This document shows, piece after piece, positions 45,145-54,722 of a DNA stretch of 64,000 bases; position 1 is the stretch's first letter; every line of letters begins with the position of its first letter. The DNA comes from Paenibacillus sp. J2TS4 (lineage in GTDB: Bacteria; Bacillota; Bacilli; Paenibacillales; NBRC-103111), in the NCBI RefSeq assembly GCF_018403245.1, contig NZ_BOSH01000007.1:62001-126000 (forward strand), given 5' to 3'. Below the pieces are notes generated by a model, which was not told where the DNA came from, searched no databases, and saw nothing but the letters and a program-made list of their open reading frames with translations. Both the position numbers and the translations under genes were made by a program.

Positions 45145-47808
45145 TTAAGGAGTTAGTCCCGACCATAGTTGGATCAATCGTTGAACCTCCGCATTAAGTA
45201 TGTCCTTAGCGTCAGAAGATACTTGTTTGAGGTTGGAATTCATGTTCAGGTGTTTCACAAAATCATTTAATTGCTTGACTGCCTGCGGCCCATGCCCTTT
45301 GCTGTCATGATGTTCCGCTTGCTCGATGCGGTTGCGAAGCTTGTGTAGCAGCGGTTCGCGGATGTCTCCTGAAACCTCGTAGCCATCCAGCAGCTGTGAA
45401 ACGGGAGAGATGCCAATTTGCCCTTTAACCTTCCACAAGCGTTCATTCAACCTGCTTTTGTTACCACCTTCCGGGAGCCTGCCGATCTTCTCTACAGCGT
45501 CTACGGCTGCCTTGAGAGTCAAGGAAGCCTCGGCGTTGCGAACAGCCTCCGCGGCCTGAACAATTTGCTCCTCAAGCGAGCCGGGGAGGATGTCGCTTTC
45601 ACCCCAGTTTAGATAAACCTCTCCATTGATATCGGTCATCGTTCCTTCCCGTGCGATGATAAAGTTCCGGTGTTTGATCTCTTCTGCGGGAACTCCCTCT
45701 TTGGCGCTGAAATACAGCTTGGTCATCTCGACGGCACTTGAGACAGGATCTTGTTTTTGGGCCAAATCACTGTAAAGCGCATCCTCCGACTGATTCACCT
45801 TAAATGTCACCTTTACCTCTCCTGGAGTAGTGGCAGTCACGGTCACCTGTGCTTTTCCGACAAGAGAAGGGGGAAGCTCATACGACTGAAAATCTACTTT
45901 ATCCGAATCGTATAGTACTGTAAAATGGCCCTCTGTGAAATGATCGGCGAGCGTGATCTTAGGCACAACCGACAATCGATCCGGCTGGCTTAGATCGGTT
46001 GCGAGCGTCATGGTGAACCTTCTAACATACGAATCCTTCACATATTCATAGATTCGATCATACACGGTCCGCTTAATCATCGATGTCCCATCCGCCGCTT
46101 TATTAGGATGGAGCGGAAGATAGGCGTTGGCCCCGTCCACGATCGGCGTAGTGGCCAAATAATAAACGTTAAACGTGTCTTTCATGTGCCCTTCCGCAAT
46201 GCCATAATTTAAATATTGGGCCAACGTATGATAATCATTATACTCTACCTCTACGGAAGCACCGACCTTGCGGGCAATATCGGCAGTGGCGGACAGAACC
46301 CCTTTTTTGTAAAGGTTAAAGGCATAGTTGGGTTGTATGGACGCAGCCGTGAAGCCGAGCTCTCTCCACAGATAAGGAGATTGCGACTGCAGATAGGGCA
46401 CCCATGTAAAAAAATAATTTTTGCTCTTCAAATAATTTGCCGTGCCCCTAATCACTTCAAAATCTCCCGTGTCAAATATTTTTTCAGGGACCCAGTAATA
46501 GCTGTTTAAGGTTAGATTGTTATATCCTGCTTCTGCAAATCTTTTCTCTACTTCGTCAATATACCAGCGAATGGCTGCTTTTTTGTTCTCCAGAGCAAGC
46601 CGCGCCATTTCCATCTTGCCTGCTTCGCTATCGGAATCGCTCACCTGATCGGCGAAATCTTCCGGTTTAAGGCTGACCTTACGGCCGTCTCCGTATATAT
46701 CCCCGAAATCGGAGCTGGCTGTCAATTTCGGAATAGCAAAGTTAATTCTAACTTTTTTATCCGTGCCCAAAAGAGCGTTTAGTTCGCCAGCCGCCTTGTT
46801 AATGGCTCCGAGCTGGGTTTCTTCCTGGAAGACGAAATCCAAATAAGAATTATAATCGGCCTCAGTCGCAAAGATGCCAAATCCGTTGGAATCAAACCCG
46901 GAAGGCGTAATAATCGCAGCCACCGTTGTAAAAAGAATATCATCGAACAGCCAATCGGTATAATTCCCCTTCAGATCCTGATAACCCAGGACGCTTAGTA
47001 CCTTCTCTTTGGTCCAATTGGTGATTTCCGGATCTTTATAAGCGCCCGTGGGAAACAGGAACTGATCGGACATATAGGCGGCTTCCTTCGATCCCGGAGC
47101 CGGGAAGCGATTCACTTCGGGATTGTCCGGATCAAGCTGTGCCTTAGGGGGCTGAGCTCCGTTCACAATCCCCTTATATCCCGAAATCTCGACTTCGTCA
47201 GCCCAACAGTTGACATCGACTACGAAGGAGATTTTAATAAATCTCGCCTGAATATTCATGGGCTCTGTACCTACTTTATCGAGCCTGTATTTTTTTAGAT
47301 GAATATCTTTATGGTCAGGGCCCGGCTTCACATTCTCAAAGTACAGCGGAGCATCAGCTTCCGCCTTACCCAGAAAGACGTAATTATCCCCATCGCTGGA
47401 AGCATAATATCTGACATTAAGCGGCGGGGCAATCCCGACATCGCTTCTTTGCCCGAAGCCTATCGATAATTCGTTAATCGTACTGAGCTGTTCCAGTTCA
47501 AAGATTAATTCCCGCTTGGAATCCCGATAAAATTTAAACCAGGAGGAATCCCCCCAATCGTTCACATTGGCGGGAATCTCGTCCGTCAGCTTGTACAATT
47601 CACTCGACGGAGAACCATAATCCGGGATGTTCATTTGATACATGATATTAGCATCAGGTTTCAACACCTCAGGGATCAGTCCGTGAGCCAGGTTAATCGG
47701 ACCTGAAGCTGGCTCCACCTGTGCGGAAGCCTGCACGGTACCTCCCCACAATAACACTATAGCCAAACAACAAACTACGGCAGGAAGCCATCCTTTTTTT
47801 ATTGACAT
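45145..47808 (-). CDS. Secreted DUF4855 protein with C-terminal FIMAH-like domain
   Basis: From ATG 47808 (GGAGG seven bases upstream) the 887-residue protein begins with a signal peptide, MSIKKGWLPAVVCCLAIVLL and onward, ending near VQASA. Next comes a discoidin-like beta region (about 60-210), then the DUF4855 region (about 240-620, with YWVPEKIFDTGDFEVIRG and a possible barrel carrying conserved acidic residues). A cohesin-like or Ig segment (about 640-740) follows. The C-terminal helical domain resembles FIMAH (LHKLRNRIEQAEHHDSKGHGPQAVKQLNDFVKHL). Such proteins are thought to act on polysaccharides at the cell surface. The GH172-type gene lies immediately upstream. Enzymatic activity is unproven. 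Confidence 0.82.
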   Translation of the reverse strand: MSIKKGWLPAVVCCLAIVLLWGGTVQASAQVEPASGPINLAHGLIPEVLKPDANIMYQMNIPDYGSPSSELYKLTDEIPANVNDWGDSSWFKFYRDSKRELIFELEQLSTINELSIGFGQRSDVGIAPPLNVRYYASSDGDNYVFLGKAEADAPLYFENVKPGPDHKDIHLKKYRLDKVGTEPMNIQARFIKISFVVDVNCWADEVEISGYKGIVNGAQPPKAQLDPDNPEVNRFPAPGSKEAAYMSDQFLFPTGAYKDPEITNWTKEKVLSVLGYQDLKGNYTDWLFDDILFTTVAAIITPSGFDSNGFGIFATEADYNSYLDFVFQEETQLGAINKAAGELNALLGTDKKVRINFAIPKLTASSDFGDIYGDGRKVSLKPEDFADQVSDSDSEAGKMEMARLALENKKAAIRWYIDEVEKRFAEAGYNNLTLNSYYWVPEKIFDTGDFEVIRGTANYLKSKNYFFTWVPYLQSQSPYLWRELGFTAASIQPNYAFNLYKKGVLSATADIARKVGASVEVEYNDYHTLAQYLNYGIAEGHMKDTFNVYYLATTPIVDGANAYLPLHPNKAADGTSMIKRTVYDRIYEYVKDSYVRRFTMTLATDLSQPDRLSVVPKITLADHFTEGHFTVLYDSDKVDFQSYELPPSLVGKAQVTVTATTPGEVKVTFKVNQSEDALYSDLAQKQDPVSSAVEMTKLYFSAKEGVPAEEIKHRNFIIAREGTMTDINGEVYLNWGESDILPGSLEEQIVQAAEAVRNAEASLTLKAAVDAVEKIGRLPEGGNKSRLNERLWKVKGQIGISPVSQLLDGYEVSGDIREPLLHKLRNRIEQAEHHDSKGHGPQAVKQLNDFVKHLNMNSNLKQVSSDAKDILNAEVQRLIQLWSGLTP

Positions 47809-48140
47809 TGCAAAACCTCCATGTTTTGTATTCGCTTTCAACACAAACGGGAAAACGTCAATGATCACCTCCTTCCATTGTAGTACAGGTACTTGTAGGT
47901 TCTATAATTGTGTTATCGAATTACAAGAACCAAGGGGCAGCGAAAGGCATTGACTCGACATTGCGAAAAGAAGGAACGGATGAAGCTCAAGCCGGCAAAA
48001 TCGGTTAGGGTTAACCGTGTCAAGTTTCGCAAGGCGCGCCTTACCCGGCGCGCTTGCGGCCCTGACAGGGAGATGGTCTGATCGGATGTGCCCATATTTC
48101 CGATGCAAAATTACATTCATGGCGTTTCGGCGCCAAGAAA
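47809..48140 (-). other. Intergenic hairpins between GH172 and DUF4855 genes
   Basis: GCAAGGCGCGCC (48029-48040) pairs with GCGCGCTTGC (48048-48057), and CGGTTA/TAACCG (48002-48017) is adjacent. Neither has a T-run on the minus strand. A perfect AAGGAGGTGAT lies at 47867-47877 without a gene-length frame. No gene seen. Confidence 0.5.
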
Positions 48141-49223
48141 TTAAATGACCTCTAACTCATCTTTGTCCGAAAGAGGCGGGAAGTCTGTAAAGGGCGTTGA
48201 CTGGTACCAGAAAACTGTGGATGCAATATCGTCCTTAAGCGGCAGGTATCTTCCTTCGGAGCGCCAGCCCAGCGCCTGAATCGTTACACGCAAATTTTGC
48301 GCAAACCGGATAGGATCGAGCACATGCCAGCGGTACATGCCGAACCGCTGCTGGCTGCGGTAAAGGCCATCCGGCTTGATCACCTGATGCATACCAAGGA
48401 ACGGTGTGGAATAGATGCCATATTCTCCTTGCGGTTGCTCCCAGTTCCAGGCGCCTCCGAAATAGTCCTCTGTTCCCGTTCCACAGATTGTTGGGTATTG
48501 TTCATCCCCATCGAGGTAAAATTTGATTTCCCCTTCCCCGAACCAGCCATTATTATTGGATTGCCAAGCCAAATAGGTTCCGACATAGTGACCCTGCCCC
48601 TGCGCAGCATCCAGCAGCGTATGGACCTCCTTGTAAGGCAAAGGATTGCTTCGGCGCCACTGCGCATGGAAATATCCCGCATCCTCGGGTACTTCGGTTA
48701 GTGTATAATCAATCTGGTAAAATAAAATCGCTGTCTCATTCGATCGGTTCTCCATCGTAATTTTGGCCGATTTTTTAAACGGCATTTCCCAATAGCAATT
48801 GAAGCCCCCCGCCGGATTGACAGCAACCGGAAGCGAATTTACGTTGCTGCGCTCACACCAGCCATTGCAGAAAAAGTCGCCGAGAGGAACCTCCACGGAA
48901 GGCTTATCTTCCCCATCCCAATACATCCTTAGAATCCACGTTCTCCAGGTCGTCGGGAAGCTGGTCATCCAAATATGCTGAAGAGCACCTGGACCTTCTA
49001 TCTCCGCCAACGTAAATGTAGTGTTAGCCGGAATATGTACGGACGGGGAAATTTTCCACCCGGGACCCAAATCCTTTGCAAAATCCTTTCCAGTTCCCTC
49101 GGTAGCCATACCTCCCTTTCCTTTTTCACCGGTAAAGTTCTCAGCGCTGATGGATCTTGTCTTTGCCCGCGACAACCTGGATAAATTGCCCATTCCCATC
49201 CCAAGCCCGTTAAATGACTGCAT
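48141..49223 (-). CDS. GH172 (DUF2961) family glycoside hydrolase
   Basis: The 360-residue protein matches DUF2961/GH172 through its length: SRLSRAKTRSISAENFTGEKGKGG near the start, LAEIEGPGALQHIWMT, VEVPLGDFFCNGW, FNCYWEMPFKKSAKIT, and GTGTEDYFGGAWNW, where a catalytic Glu of characterised members lies. Known GH172 enzymes act on difructose anhydrides or arabinofuranosides. No signal peptide is seen. ATG 49223 is chosen with AGGAGGG six bases before it; upstream in-frame sequence has no site. It is followed 330 bases later by the DUF4855 gene on the same strand. Confidence 0.9.
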   Translation of the reverse strand: MQSFNGLGMGMGNLSRLSRAKTRSISAENFTGEKGKGGMATEGTGKDFAKDLGPGWKISPSVHIPANTTFTLAEIEGPGALQHIWMTSFPTTWRTWILRMYWDGEDKPSVEVPLGDFFCNGWCERSNVNSLPVAVNPAGGFNCYWEMPFKKSAKITMENRSNETAILFYQIDYTLTEVPEDAGYFHAQWRRSNPLPYKEVHTLLDAAQGQGHYVGTYLAWQSNNNGWFGEGEIKFYLDGDEQYPTICGTGTEDYFGGAWNWEQPQGEYGIYSTPFLGMHQVIKPDGLYRSQQRFGMYRWHVLDPIRFAQNLRVTIQALGWRSEGRYLPLKDDIASTVFWYQSTPFTDFPPLSDKDELEVI

Positions 49224-49377
49224 GTGAACCCTCCTAAATTCTATGTTATGCTCCCAATCATAATAGAAAAAGAAGGCGATGGATTTAGCGCAAATTAGCA
49301 AATGGTTAACCGATTCTGATCATATTTAACTACTGATCACTTAAAAATAATGACAACTGACACACGTCAAATAAATA

Positions 49378-49415
49378 AGAGCTTTTCCCGGGTCTTCAGA
49401 CCCCGAAAAAGCTCT
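49378..49415 (-). terminator. Terminator after the ABC exporter operon
   Basis: AGAGCTTTTCCCGGGTC-TTCA-GACCCCGAAAAAGCTCT forms a long nearly perfect hairpin about 120 bases after the ABC gene stop. It can act in both directions. No gene was found in 49224-49536. Confidence 0.85.
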
Positions 49416-49536
49416 AAGTTTATTCATCCTATCCCGACGGAAATGCGCTATCTGAACGCGCGTTTCTCCCGATGAGCGTGACGGTACGGGTAAGGCGACG
49501 ATAAATTTCATGTATACACTCTGTCTGTATCTACGC

Positions 49537-51603
49537 CTAGGCCGATCCCGCCGCCGTTTCCCCGGTTTGCAGCTGGTACATCCGGAAGTAGCGCCCTTGC
49601 TTCTGCATTAATTCCTCGTGCGTTCCTCTCTCCACGATTTCTCCGCGATGCAGCACGAGAATTTGGTCGGCCTCTTTAATCGTGGACAGCCGATGCGCAA
49701 TAATGAAGGTCGTCCGACCTTTGCTCAGCACCTTCAGCGCCTGCTGGATGAGCCCTTCGGTTTCGCTGTCGATGCTCGCCGTAGCCTCATCGAGAATGAG
49801 GATAGCCGGATTATAGGCGAGGGCTCTCGCGAACGAAATAAGCTGACGTTGCCCGGCAGAAAGCGTGCTTCCTCTCTCCACTACCGGAGTATCGTACGCT
49901 TGCGGAAGCTGCTCGACGAAGGAAGCCGCGCCTACGTCTCGCAGCGCTTTTTTCACCTGCTCCGGTCCGATCGTCGGATCATATAGACTGACATTAAATT
50001 TAATGTCGCCGGTAAATAAGAAGGGATCCTGCAGAACAATGCCCATATGCTTACGCAGCTCCTGCTTGGAATAATCGCGAATATCCCGGCCGTCGATGCG
50101 GATTGCCCCCAAGCTAGTCTCGTAAAAGCCGAGCAGCAGGTTCATAATCGAGCTTTTGCCCGAGCCGGTATGTCCAACTAAAGCAACGGTCTCTCCTTTA
50201 TTCGCTTCGAACGTAATATTTTTGAGCACATAATCGTCCCCGTTGTAAGCGAAGGATACCCCATCGAATTGGACATGGCCTTCCGGTCTCCTGATCGTTT
50301 CCTTGCTCGTCTCCACGATTTCATTCTCGGCTGGCTGATCCATCAGGTGAAATACCCGTTCGGCGGACACGAAGGCGCGTTGGGCATTGAGCAATTGATC
50401 AAAAATGCCGATAATCGGCTGGGCAAATCGGCTCAAATAATCGATGAAGGCATAAAGCACTCCGAAGGAAATAACCGCCCGTAATGAATCGCCTCCGAAT
50501 TTCCAAATGACCCCCGCCGTAACCAGACTGATGATCAGGCCGACGGCATTCCGTGACGATAACGAAAATACCCGGAATTGCTTCTTCTGATTCACATATC
50601 GATCCTCGTTAAGTGTCTCGAACTCTTCGATCGTCTTCTTCTCTCGGCGAAAAGCCTGGATGATCGGCATAACATGAATCGATTCGTTCAGTTTGGCGTT
50701 CATATCGCTTAATCTGGCGCGCATAATGGTAACGTAGACTTTGGAAAACCGGAGATGAACAGCCATAATGACGACAAAGACCGGAATTAGCAACAAGGTG
50801 ATAAAGGCCAGCTTCGTATCCAAAAGAAATAGAGCGACAATAATTCCGATCATATTGACACCGCTGACGACAAACGTGGCCATAAAGCTCATGAATAATT
50901 CTTTAATCGCCTCGGTATCGTTGGCAATCCGCGATACGACAGCACCTATCGGAGTGTTGTCAAAATAGCGGATAGGGATGCGCTGAATATGATTCATCAC
51001 ATCTGTACGCATCTTCTGGATGATGCCGAGCGCAGCGGTCTGCAATAAATAAGATTGAATGAAGGTGAACCCGCTGGCTGCCAGCAGAAGAATAATATAA
51101 AGACCGATCAGCCAGAGCACCGGCTTGAAATCGAAGCTGTAGAATCGGGCAATGTCATCCTTGCCGAGTTTGGCGGCAGAATAGGATTCCGTCACCCCAT
51201 CCGTGCTAATTTCCACTGTTTCATCGGAAACTACATTCCAGACCGCGCCTTCCGGTATTTCACCGACGATGAGATAGAAGGAAGCGCCAATGACCGATAT
51301 GCTCGCTTTTTCCCATGAATCCGGGATCTGTTGTCCGCTCTTCAGCCAATCGCTCCTGACAAAGGCCCTATCCTGATAACGTACGGATTGAATCCCTTCC
51401 GGCACCGTTTCCGGATCGGCCGAATACCACGGCTTTTCGATCCCCTGGATATGCTGATCGATTATAATTTTTGCAATGTAGGGGCCCGCTAATTGAGCGC
51501 CTGTCGCCGCAACCAGAATAAGCAATGCGATGATAATTGTTTTTTTATAGAGGAGGGCATATCGGAACAGTCTCCCGGTAAGAGATGATTTAGACTTATT
51601 CAT
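49537..51603 (-). CDS. ABC exporter half-transporter (YheH type)
   Basis: The 688-residue protein joins a six-helix exporter membrane domain and an ATPase domain: Walker A GHTGSGKSSIM, signature LSAGQRQLISFARAL, Walker B ILILDEATASID and H-loop FIIAHRLST. An insert of about 100 residues between helices 1 and 2 (IQGIEKPWYSADPETV to SYSAAKLGKDDIARF) is a YheH hallmark and probably faces outside. ATG 51603 has AAGGAGGCGG upstream and overlaps the partner gene by eight bases. The pair resembles the heterodimeric multidrug exporter YheIH. Its operon appears to start from the LexA-like promoter at 53470-53490. Confidence 0.95.
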   Translation of the reverse strand: MNKSKSSLTGRLFRYALLYKKTIIIALLILVAATGAQLAGPYIAKIIIDQHIQGIEKPWYSADPETVPEGIQSVRYQDRAFVRSDWLKSGQQIPDSWEKASISVIGASFYLIVGEIPEGAVWNVVSDETVEISTDGVTESYSAAKLGKDDIARFYSFDFKPVLWLIGLYIILLLAASGFTFIQSYLLQTAALGIIQKMRTDVMNHIQRIPIRYFDNTPIGAVVSRIANDTEAIKELFMSFMATFVVSGVNMIGIIVALFLLDTKLAFITLLLIPVFVVIMAVHLRFSKVYVTIMRARLSDMNAKLNESIHVMPIIQAFRREKKTIEEFETLNEDRYVNQKKQFRVFSLSSRNAVGLIISLVTAGVIWKFGGDSLRAVISFGVLYAFIDYLSRFAQPIIGIFDQLLNAQRAFVSAERVFHLMDQPAENEIVETSKETIRRPEGHVQFDGVSFAYNGDDYVLKNITFEANKGETVALVGHTGSGKSSIMNLLLGFYETSLGAIRIDGRDIRDYSKQELRKHMGIVLQDPFLFTGDIKFNVSLYDPTIGPEQVKKALRDVGAASFVEQLPQAYDTPVVERGSTLSAGQRQLISFARALAYNPAILILDEATASIDSETEGLIQQALKVLSKGRTTFIIAHRLSTIKEADQILVLHRGEIVERGTHEELMQKQGRYFRMYQLQTGETAAGSA

Positions 51604-53362
51604 GTTCCGCCTCCTTCCCATTCTCCAGCAAGCTCGCTTCCAATTGCTGCTTGTCATACTGCTGCCTGTACCAACCGCCCAACCTCATGAGCTGGTCGTG
51701 CGTCCCTTCCTCGATCACTCGGCCTTCCTCCAGCACAAGAATCCAGTTGGCATGGCTGACAGCCGAGAGCCGGTGTGTCGCTATCCAGGTCGTTTTGTCC
51801 GCTCTCTCCCGGCGCAGATTACGCAGGATGATACTCTCGGTTCGTGCATCAACGGCTGACAGGGCGTCATCAAGCAACAATATCTCCGGCGCGACGAGGA
51901 GCGCTCGGGCGATGGCAAGCCGCTGCTTCTGGCCCCCTGAAAGCATAACCCCATTCTCTCCTACAATCGTTTGGAGCCCGTCCTTCATTTGTTCCACATC
52001 GCCTGTGAACGAGGCCATCTCTACCGCCCGACGGATCTCTTCTTCCCCAGCCTCCGTCTTCCCCAACGCTATATTCTCGGCAATCGTCTTGGAGAGCAGC
52101 ATATGCTCTTGGGGCACATAGCCGACCCAACTGCGGATTTGATCGATGGAGATCGCGTCTATAGAATGTCCGCTAATGAATAGTCTGTCAGGCTCCACGG
52201 GATACAGGCGGAGGAGCTGCTTAAGCAGAGTGCTTTTGCCGCTTCCCGTCCGACCTACTACACCGAGAGTTTCGCCCTGGTTGACCCGAACGGAAATTCC
52301 ATTCAAGCTGTTGACGTTGGATCCCGGGTAGCGAAAGGTCAAATTCTTCAGCTCTATATTTAGCGGATGGCTCGCTTCCAACGGATGCGCAGGCTCCCGA
52401 ACATCGGCTTTCTGAGCGAGGGAAGATTCCAGTCGGTCAACCGAAGCACTGCCTCTCTGCAAAATGTTAATGAACTCTCCAAACGCAATCATCGGCCAGA
52501 CCAATTGCCCCAAGTAAATGTTGAACGTAACCAATTGTCCAAGTGAAAGGTCGCCTTGAAACACCAGATAAGAGCCGTAGCCGATTCCGATCGAATAGCT
52601 CAGCCCGACAATCGTCGATATAACCGGTTGGAACAAGGCGCCGATGATCGCTACTTTTCTATTTTTATTCATGACATCCGTCGTTACTTCACGAAAAGAA
52701 GCCGCGTCCTCTGTCTCTTGCACGTAAGATCGGATGACTCTCATACCCGAGATCGATTCAAGGGCTTGATCGTTCATCCTTCCGAATGCTTCCTGTGAAG
52801 CCAGAAATCTTTGTCTCATCGCCTTGCCCAAGCGGCTGATCGCAAGCGCCAGAAACGGCAGCGGAATGAGTGCCGCCAGCATCAGCTTGTAGCTGGTGAA
52901 CACGACCATAGTCCCCAGTACGACCGTTATTCCGACAACCGTATTCACCAGCGTTAGAACGCCGAACCCCGCGGTCTGGCTTACGGCCAGCACATCGTTC
53001 GTAGCCAGCGCCATCAGGTCTCCGGTCCGGTTGCGTTGAAAGAAGGAAGGAGTCATGCGAGTCCAATGCTTCATTAGCCGGCTGCGCATTGTTTTCTCCA
53101 GTAAAATTGAATTGCCGAACAAAGAAGTCATCCATATGTAGTTAACTAGGTAGGTAACTACAGCCAGGCCTACAAGCAGACTAACGGTAGAGACCAGTCC
53201 CGCCTGAGTTAGTTCGGAGATACGGATCGAGTCGATCACTTGACCGATAACTCTCGGAGGAATCATATTCCCGAGACTGACCAAAGCCATTAAGGTGATA
53301 GCTAACATATACTTCATCCAGTGCTGCTTAAAAAACCATTGCAACTTAATAACGAAAGACAT
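51596..53362 (-). CDS. ABC exporter half-transporter (YheI type)
   Basis: The 588-residue partner has six helices and an ATPase domain with Walker A GRTGSGKSTLL, signature LSGGQKQRLAIARAL and Walker B ILLLDDALSAVD. The acidic residue after Walker B is Asp (DDALSAVD) rather than the catalytic Glu, as is usual for the degenerate site of heterodimeric exporters. The other subunit has DEATAS. The start at 53362 follows a 21-codon upstream ORF by four bases, and the ribosome site GAGGTGAG lies inside that ORF's end. Confidence 0.95.
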   Translation of the reverse strand: MSFVIKLQWFFKQHWMKYMLAITLMALVSLGNMIPPRVIGQVIDSIRISELTQAGLVSTVSLLVGLAVVTYLVNYIWMTSLFGNSILLEKTMRSRLMKHWTRMTPSFFQRNRTGDLMALATNDVLAVSQTAGFGVLTLVNTVVGITVVLGTMVVFTSYKLMLAALIPLPFLALAISRLGKAMRQRFLASQEAFGRMNDQALESISGMRVIRSYVQETEDAASFREVTTDVMNKNRKVAIIGALFQPVISTIVGLSYSIGIGYGSYLVFQGDLSLGQLVTFNIYLGQLVWPMIAFGEFINILQRGSASVDRLESSLAQKADVREPAHPLEASHPLNIELKNLTFRYPGSNVNSLNGISVRVNQGETLGVVGRTGSGKSTLLKQLLRLYPVEPDRLFISGHSIDAISIDQIRSWVGYVPQEHMLLSKTIAENIALGKTEAGEEEIRRAVEMASFTGDVEQMKDGLQTIVGENGVMLSGGQKQRLAIARALLVAPEILLLDDALSAVDARTESIILRNLRRERADKTTWIATHRLSAVSHANWILVLEEGRVIEEGTHDQLMRLGGWYRQQYDKQQLEASLLENGKEAEHE

Positions 53363-53366
53363 TCTC

Positions 53367-53432
53367 TCACCTCATTGGTCCAATTAAATGCACAAAATCG
53401 CTTTTCACGTTTTGCCATTCGATACAGATCAT
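53367..53432 (-). CDS. 21-codon upstream ORF of the ABC exporter operon
   Basis: On the minus strand AAGGAGGTGAG (53436-53446) stands seven bases before an ATG. That ATG opens a 21-residue frame beginning MICIEWQNVKSDF and ending LIGPMR. It stops four bases before the exporter start, and its last codons contain that gene's ribosome site. This layout suggests translational coupling or a regulatory leader peptide; a functional small protein is also possible. Too short for composition to be decisive. Confidence 0.6.
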   Translation of the reverse strand: MICIEWQNVKSDFVHLIGPMR

Positions 53433-53469
53433 AGGCTCACCTCCTTAATAGGGCTAATCTTCAATAAAC

Positions 53470-53490
53470 ATTATAACAAACATATGTTCG
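53470..53490 (-). promoter_or_regulatory. Extended -10 promoter with LexA-like box for the ABC exporter
   Basis: On the minus strand CGAACATATGTTTG (53490-53477) is followed directly by TTATAAT, giving the extended -10 TGTTATAAT. The box fits GAACRNRYGTTY fully and differs by one base from the perfect palindrome CGAACATATGTTCG. The -35 is poor, as is common with extended -10 promoters. Confidence 0.55.
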
Positions 53491-53760
53491 TTTGTATTCA
53501 ACCCGAAACTGGCTTAAGCAAAATTTTTGCATGGGAAGGGAGCTTATTATTGTAGCATATCCGATTCGCTATCTATTGGGAATACTTGGTTATAATTGTT
53601 TTTTCCGGGTTATAATAATGCACAAGAGATTGCTGCCCTTCCGTATCAAACATATACTCTCCTTACATGAATAAAAAAACGGGTAAATTACCAATATAAG
53701 TAATGTAAAGACATATTATTTACAACCTGTTCGAATTATCAAATAAAGGAGGACTGAAAA

Positions 53761-53982
53761 ATGAGAACATTAAACATACTATCCCTGGTTTTGCTAATTA
53801 TCGGAGGTTTGAATTGGCTGCTATTCGGACTCTTCCAATGGGATTTGGTCGGAGGGATTTTCGGCGGAATGAGCAGTCCCGTATCCCGAATCATTTATGT
53901 GATTGTCGGAGTTGCCGCTATCTACGCGTTCTCTCTGTTCAATAAAGTAGCCGATGATAGTCGTCCGGCAACGGCTGATTAA
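53761..53982 (+). CDS. DUF378 (YuzA-like) small membrane protein
   Basis: The 73-residue protein has two hydrophobic helices and the family motif LLIIGGLNWLLFGLFQWDLV near the N-terminus, followed by YVIVGVAAIYAF. DUF378 proteins are widespread inner-membrane proteins of unknown function. AAAGGAGGA precedes ATG by six bases. A strong terminator follows at 54050-54090. It is monocistronic. Confidence 0.92.
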   Translation: MRTLNILSLVLLIIGGLNWLLFGLFQWDLVGGIFGGMSSPVSRIIYVIVGVAAIYAFSLFNKVADDSRPATAD

Positions 53983-54049
53983 TTCTGAAAGCGATCAATG
54001 GGCCAGAATGATCCGAACGATTACGAACGAAACATCCATAATCAAAAAC

Positions 54050-54090
54050 CATCCCAACCCGCTGTTAGATCAGGTTGGGATGATTTTTTG
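54050..54090 (+). terminator. Terminator of the DUF378 gene
   Basis: CATCCCAACC (54050-54059) pairs perfectly with GGTTGGGATG (54073-54082) and is followed by ATTTTTTG. Confidence 0.9.
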
Positions 54091-54120
54091 CCATGCCCTC
54101 TCTTGACTATTTGGTAAAAA

Positions 54121-54151
54121 TAAAACACTGACTCCTAATGATCGGAGTCAG
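54121..54151 (-). terminator. Terminator of the 135-aa gene (minus strand)
   Basis: CTGACTCC and GGAGTCAG (54128-54151) form a perfect 8-bp stem, followed on the minus strand by TGTTTTATTTTT. It lies about 10 bases past the stop. Confidence 0.85.
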
Positions 54152-54160
54152 CCATGGGCC

Positions 54161-54568
54161 TCAGGCCTGGAATACTTTTACAGAGCCTCCGTTCCGCCGA
54201 ATCACATCTATAAGCTCGTCATAATCTTCGTCTTCCACCTGACAGGAAAGCACATAGGTAAAATCGTCCAAGGAAAGGTCATCCGCCCCGGAGTCGGATG
54301 CCTCGTCCGAATCCCTGTCCCAAACATCCATGGCCACCACAACCGGGACCCCACGATCACTCCCCGTCACTCCCGCTCCCGAACCCATCAACGAACCGTC
54401 TGCCCCTGCAGCCCCCGCAACAAATGGGGTTAACAAGCGGACATCCTCGGAAAGCTTATCCTGCAACTCGCCTACTTCCATATCGGTGACAGCATAGGTT
54501 TGCAGCTTCGTCCTTGCGCTTTCGGCATCGTCTTCCGTTCTAAAATACGCCTGAATTGTTCTGGGCAT
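54161..54568 (-). CDS. Hypothetical acidic protein, stress-protein-like
   Basis: The 135-residue protein has a ferredoxin-like pattern. An N-terminal strand-helix resembles general stress protein 17M-type domains (TIQAYFRTEDDAESARTKLQTYAVTDMEV), then a Gly/Ala/Ser-rich loop (about 50-70), an acidic middle (RDSDEASDSGADDLSLDD), and a final strand-helix-strand (YVLSCQVEDEDYDELIDVIRRNGGSVKVF). GGAGGAG precedes ATG. The family assignment is tentative and the function unknown. Confidence 0.7.
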   Translation of the reverse strand: MPRTIQAYFRTEDDAESARTKLQTYAVTDMEVGELQDKLSEDVRLLTPFVAGAAGADGSLMGSGAGVTGSDRGVPVVVAMDVWDRDSDEASDSGADDLSLDDFTYVLSCQVEDEDYDELIDVIRRNGGSVKVFQA

Positions 54569-54722
54569 TGTTCATACTCCTCCAATTAGAAGTTTTTTAT
54601 CTGCTCTCTATACTTTGTCTTACCCTAATTTATCTGTTTCTAACCGGATCTTTCTTGCCCACAGGTTACAGTACGGTACCATGTAATGCCGTGCAGTCAC
54701 AATCAGATTGACAAGCCCTCCT

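Noticed and set aside
47850..47880. Perfect AAGGAGGTGAT before the DUF4855 gene as evidence of another start or micro-ORF
   Set aside because: The only frames it could serve are under ten codons or overlap the site itself; GGAGG before ATG 47808 explains the gene.
53492..53674. 60-codon plus-strand frame next to the LexA-like box
   Set aside because: No ribosome site and no protein character; the box and -10 fit the minus-strand exporter better.
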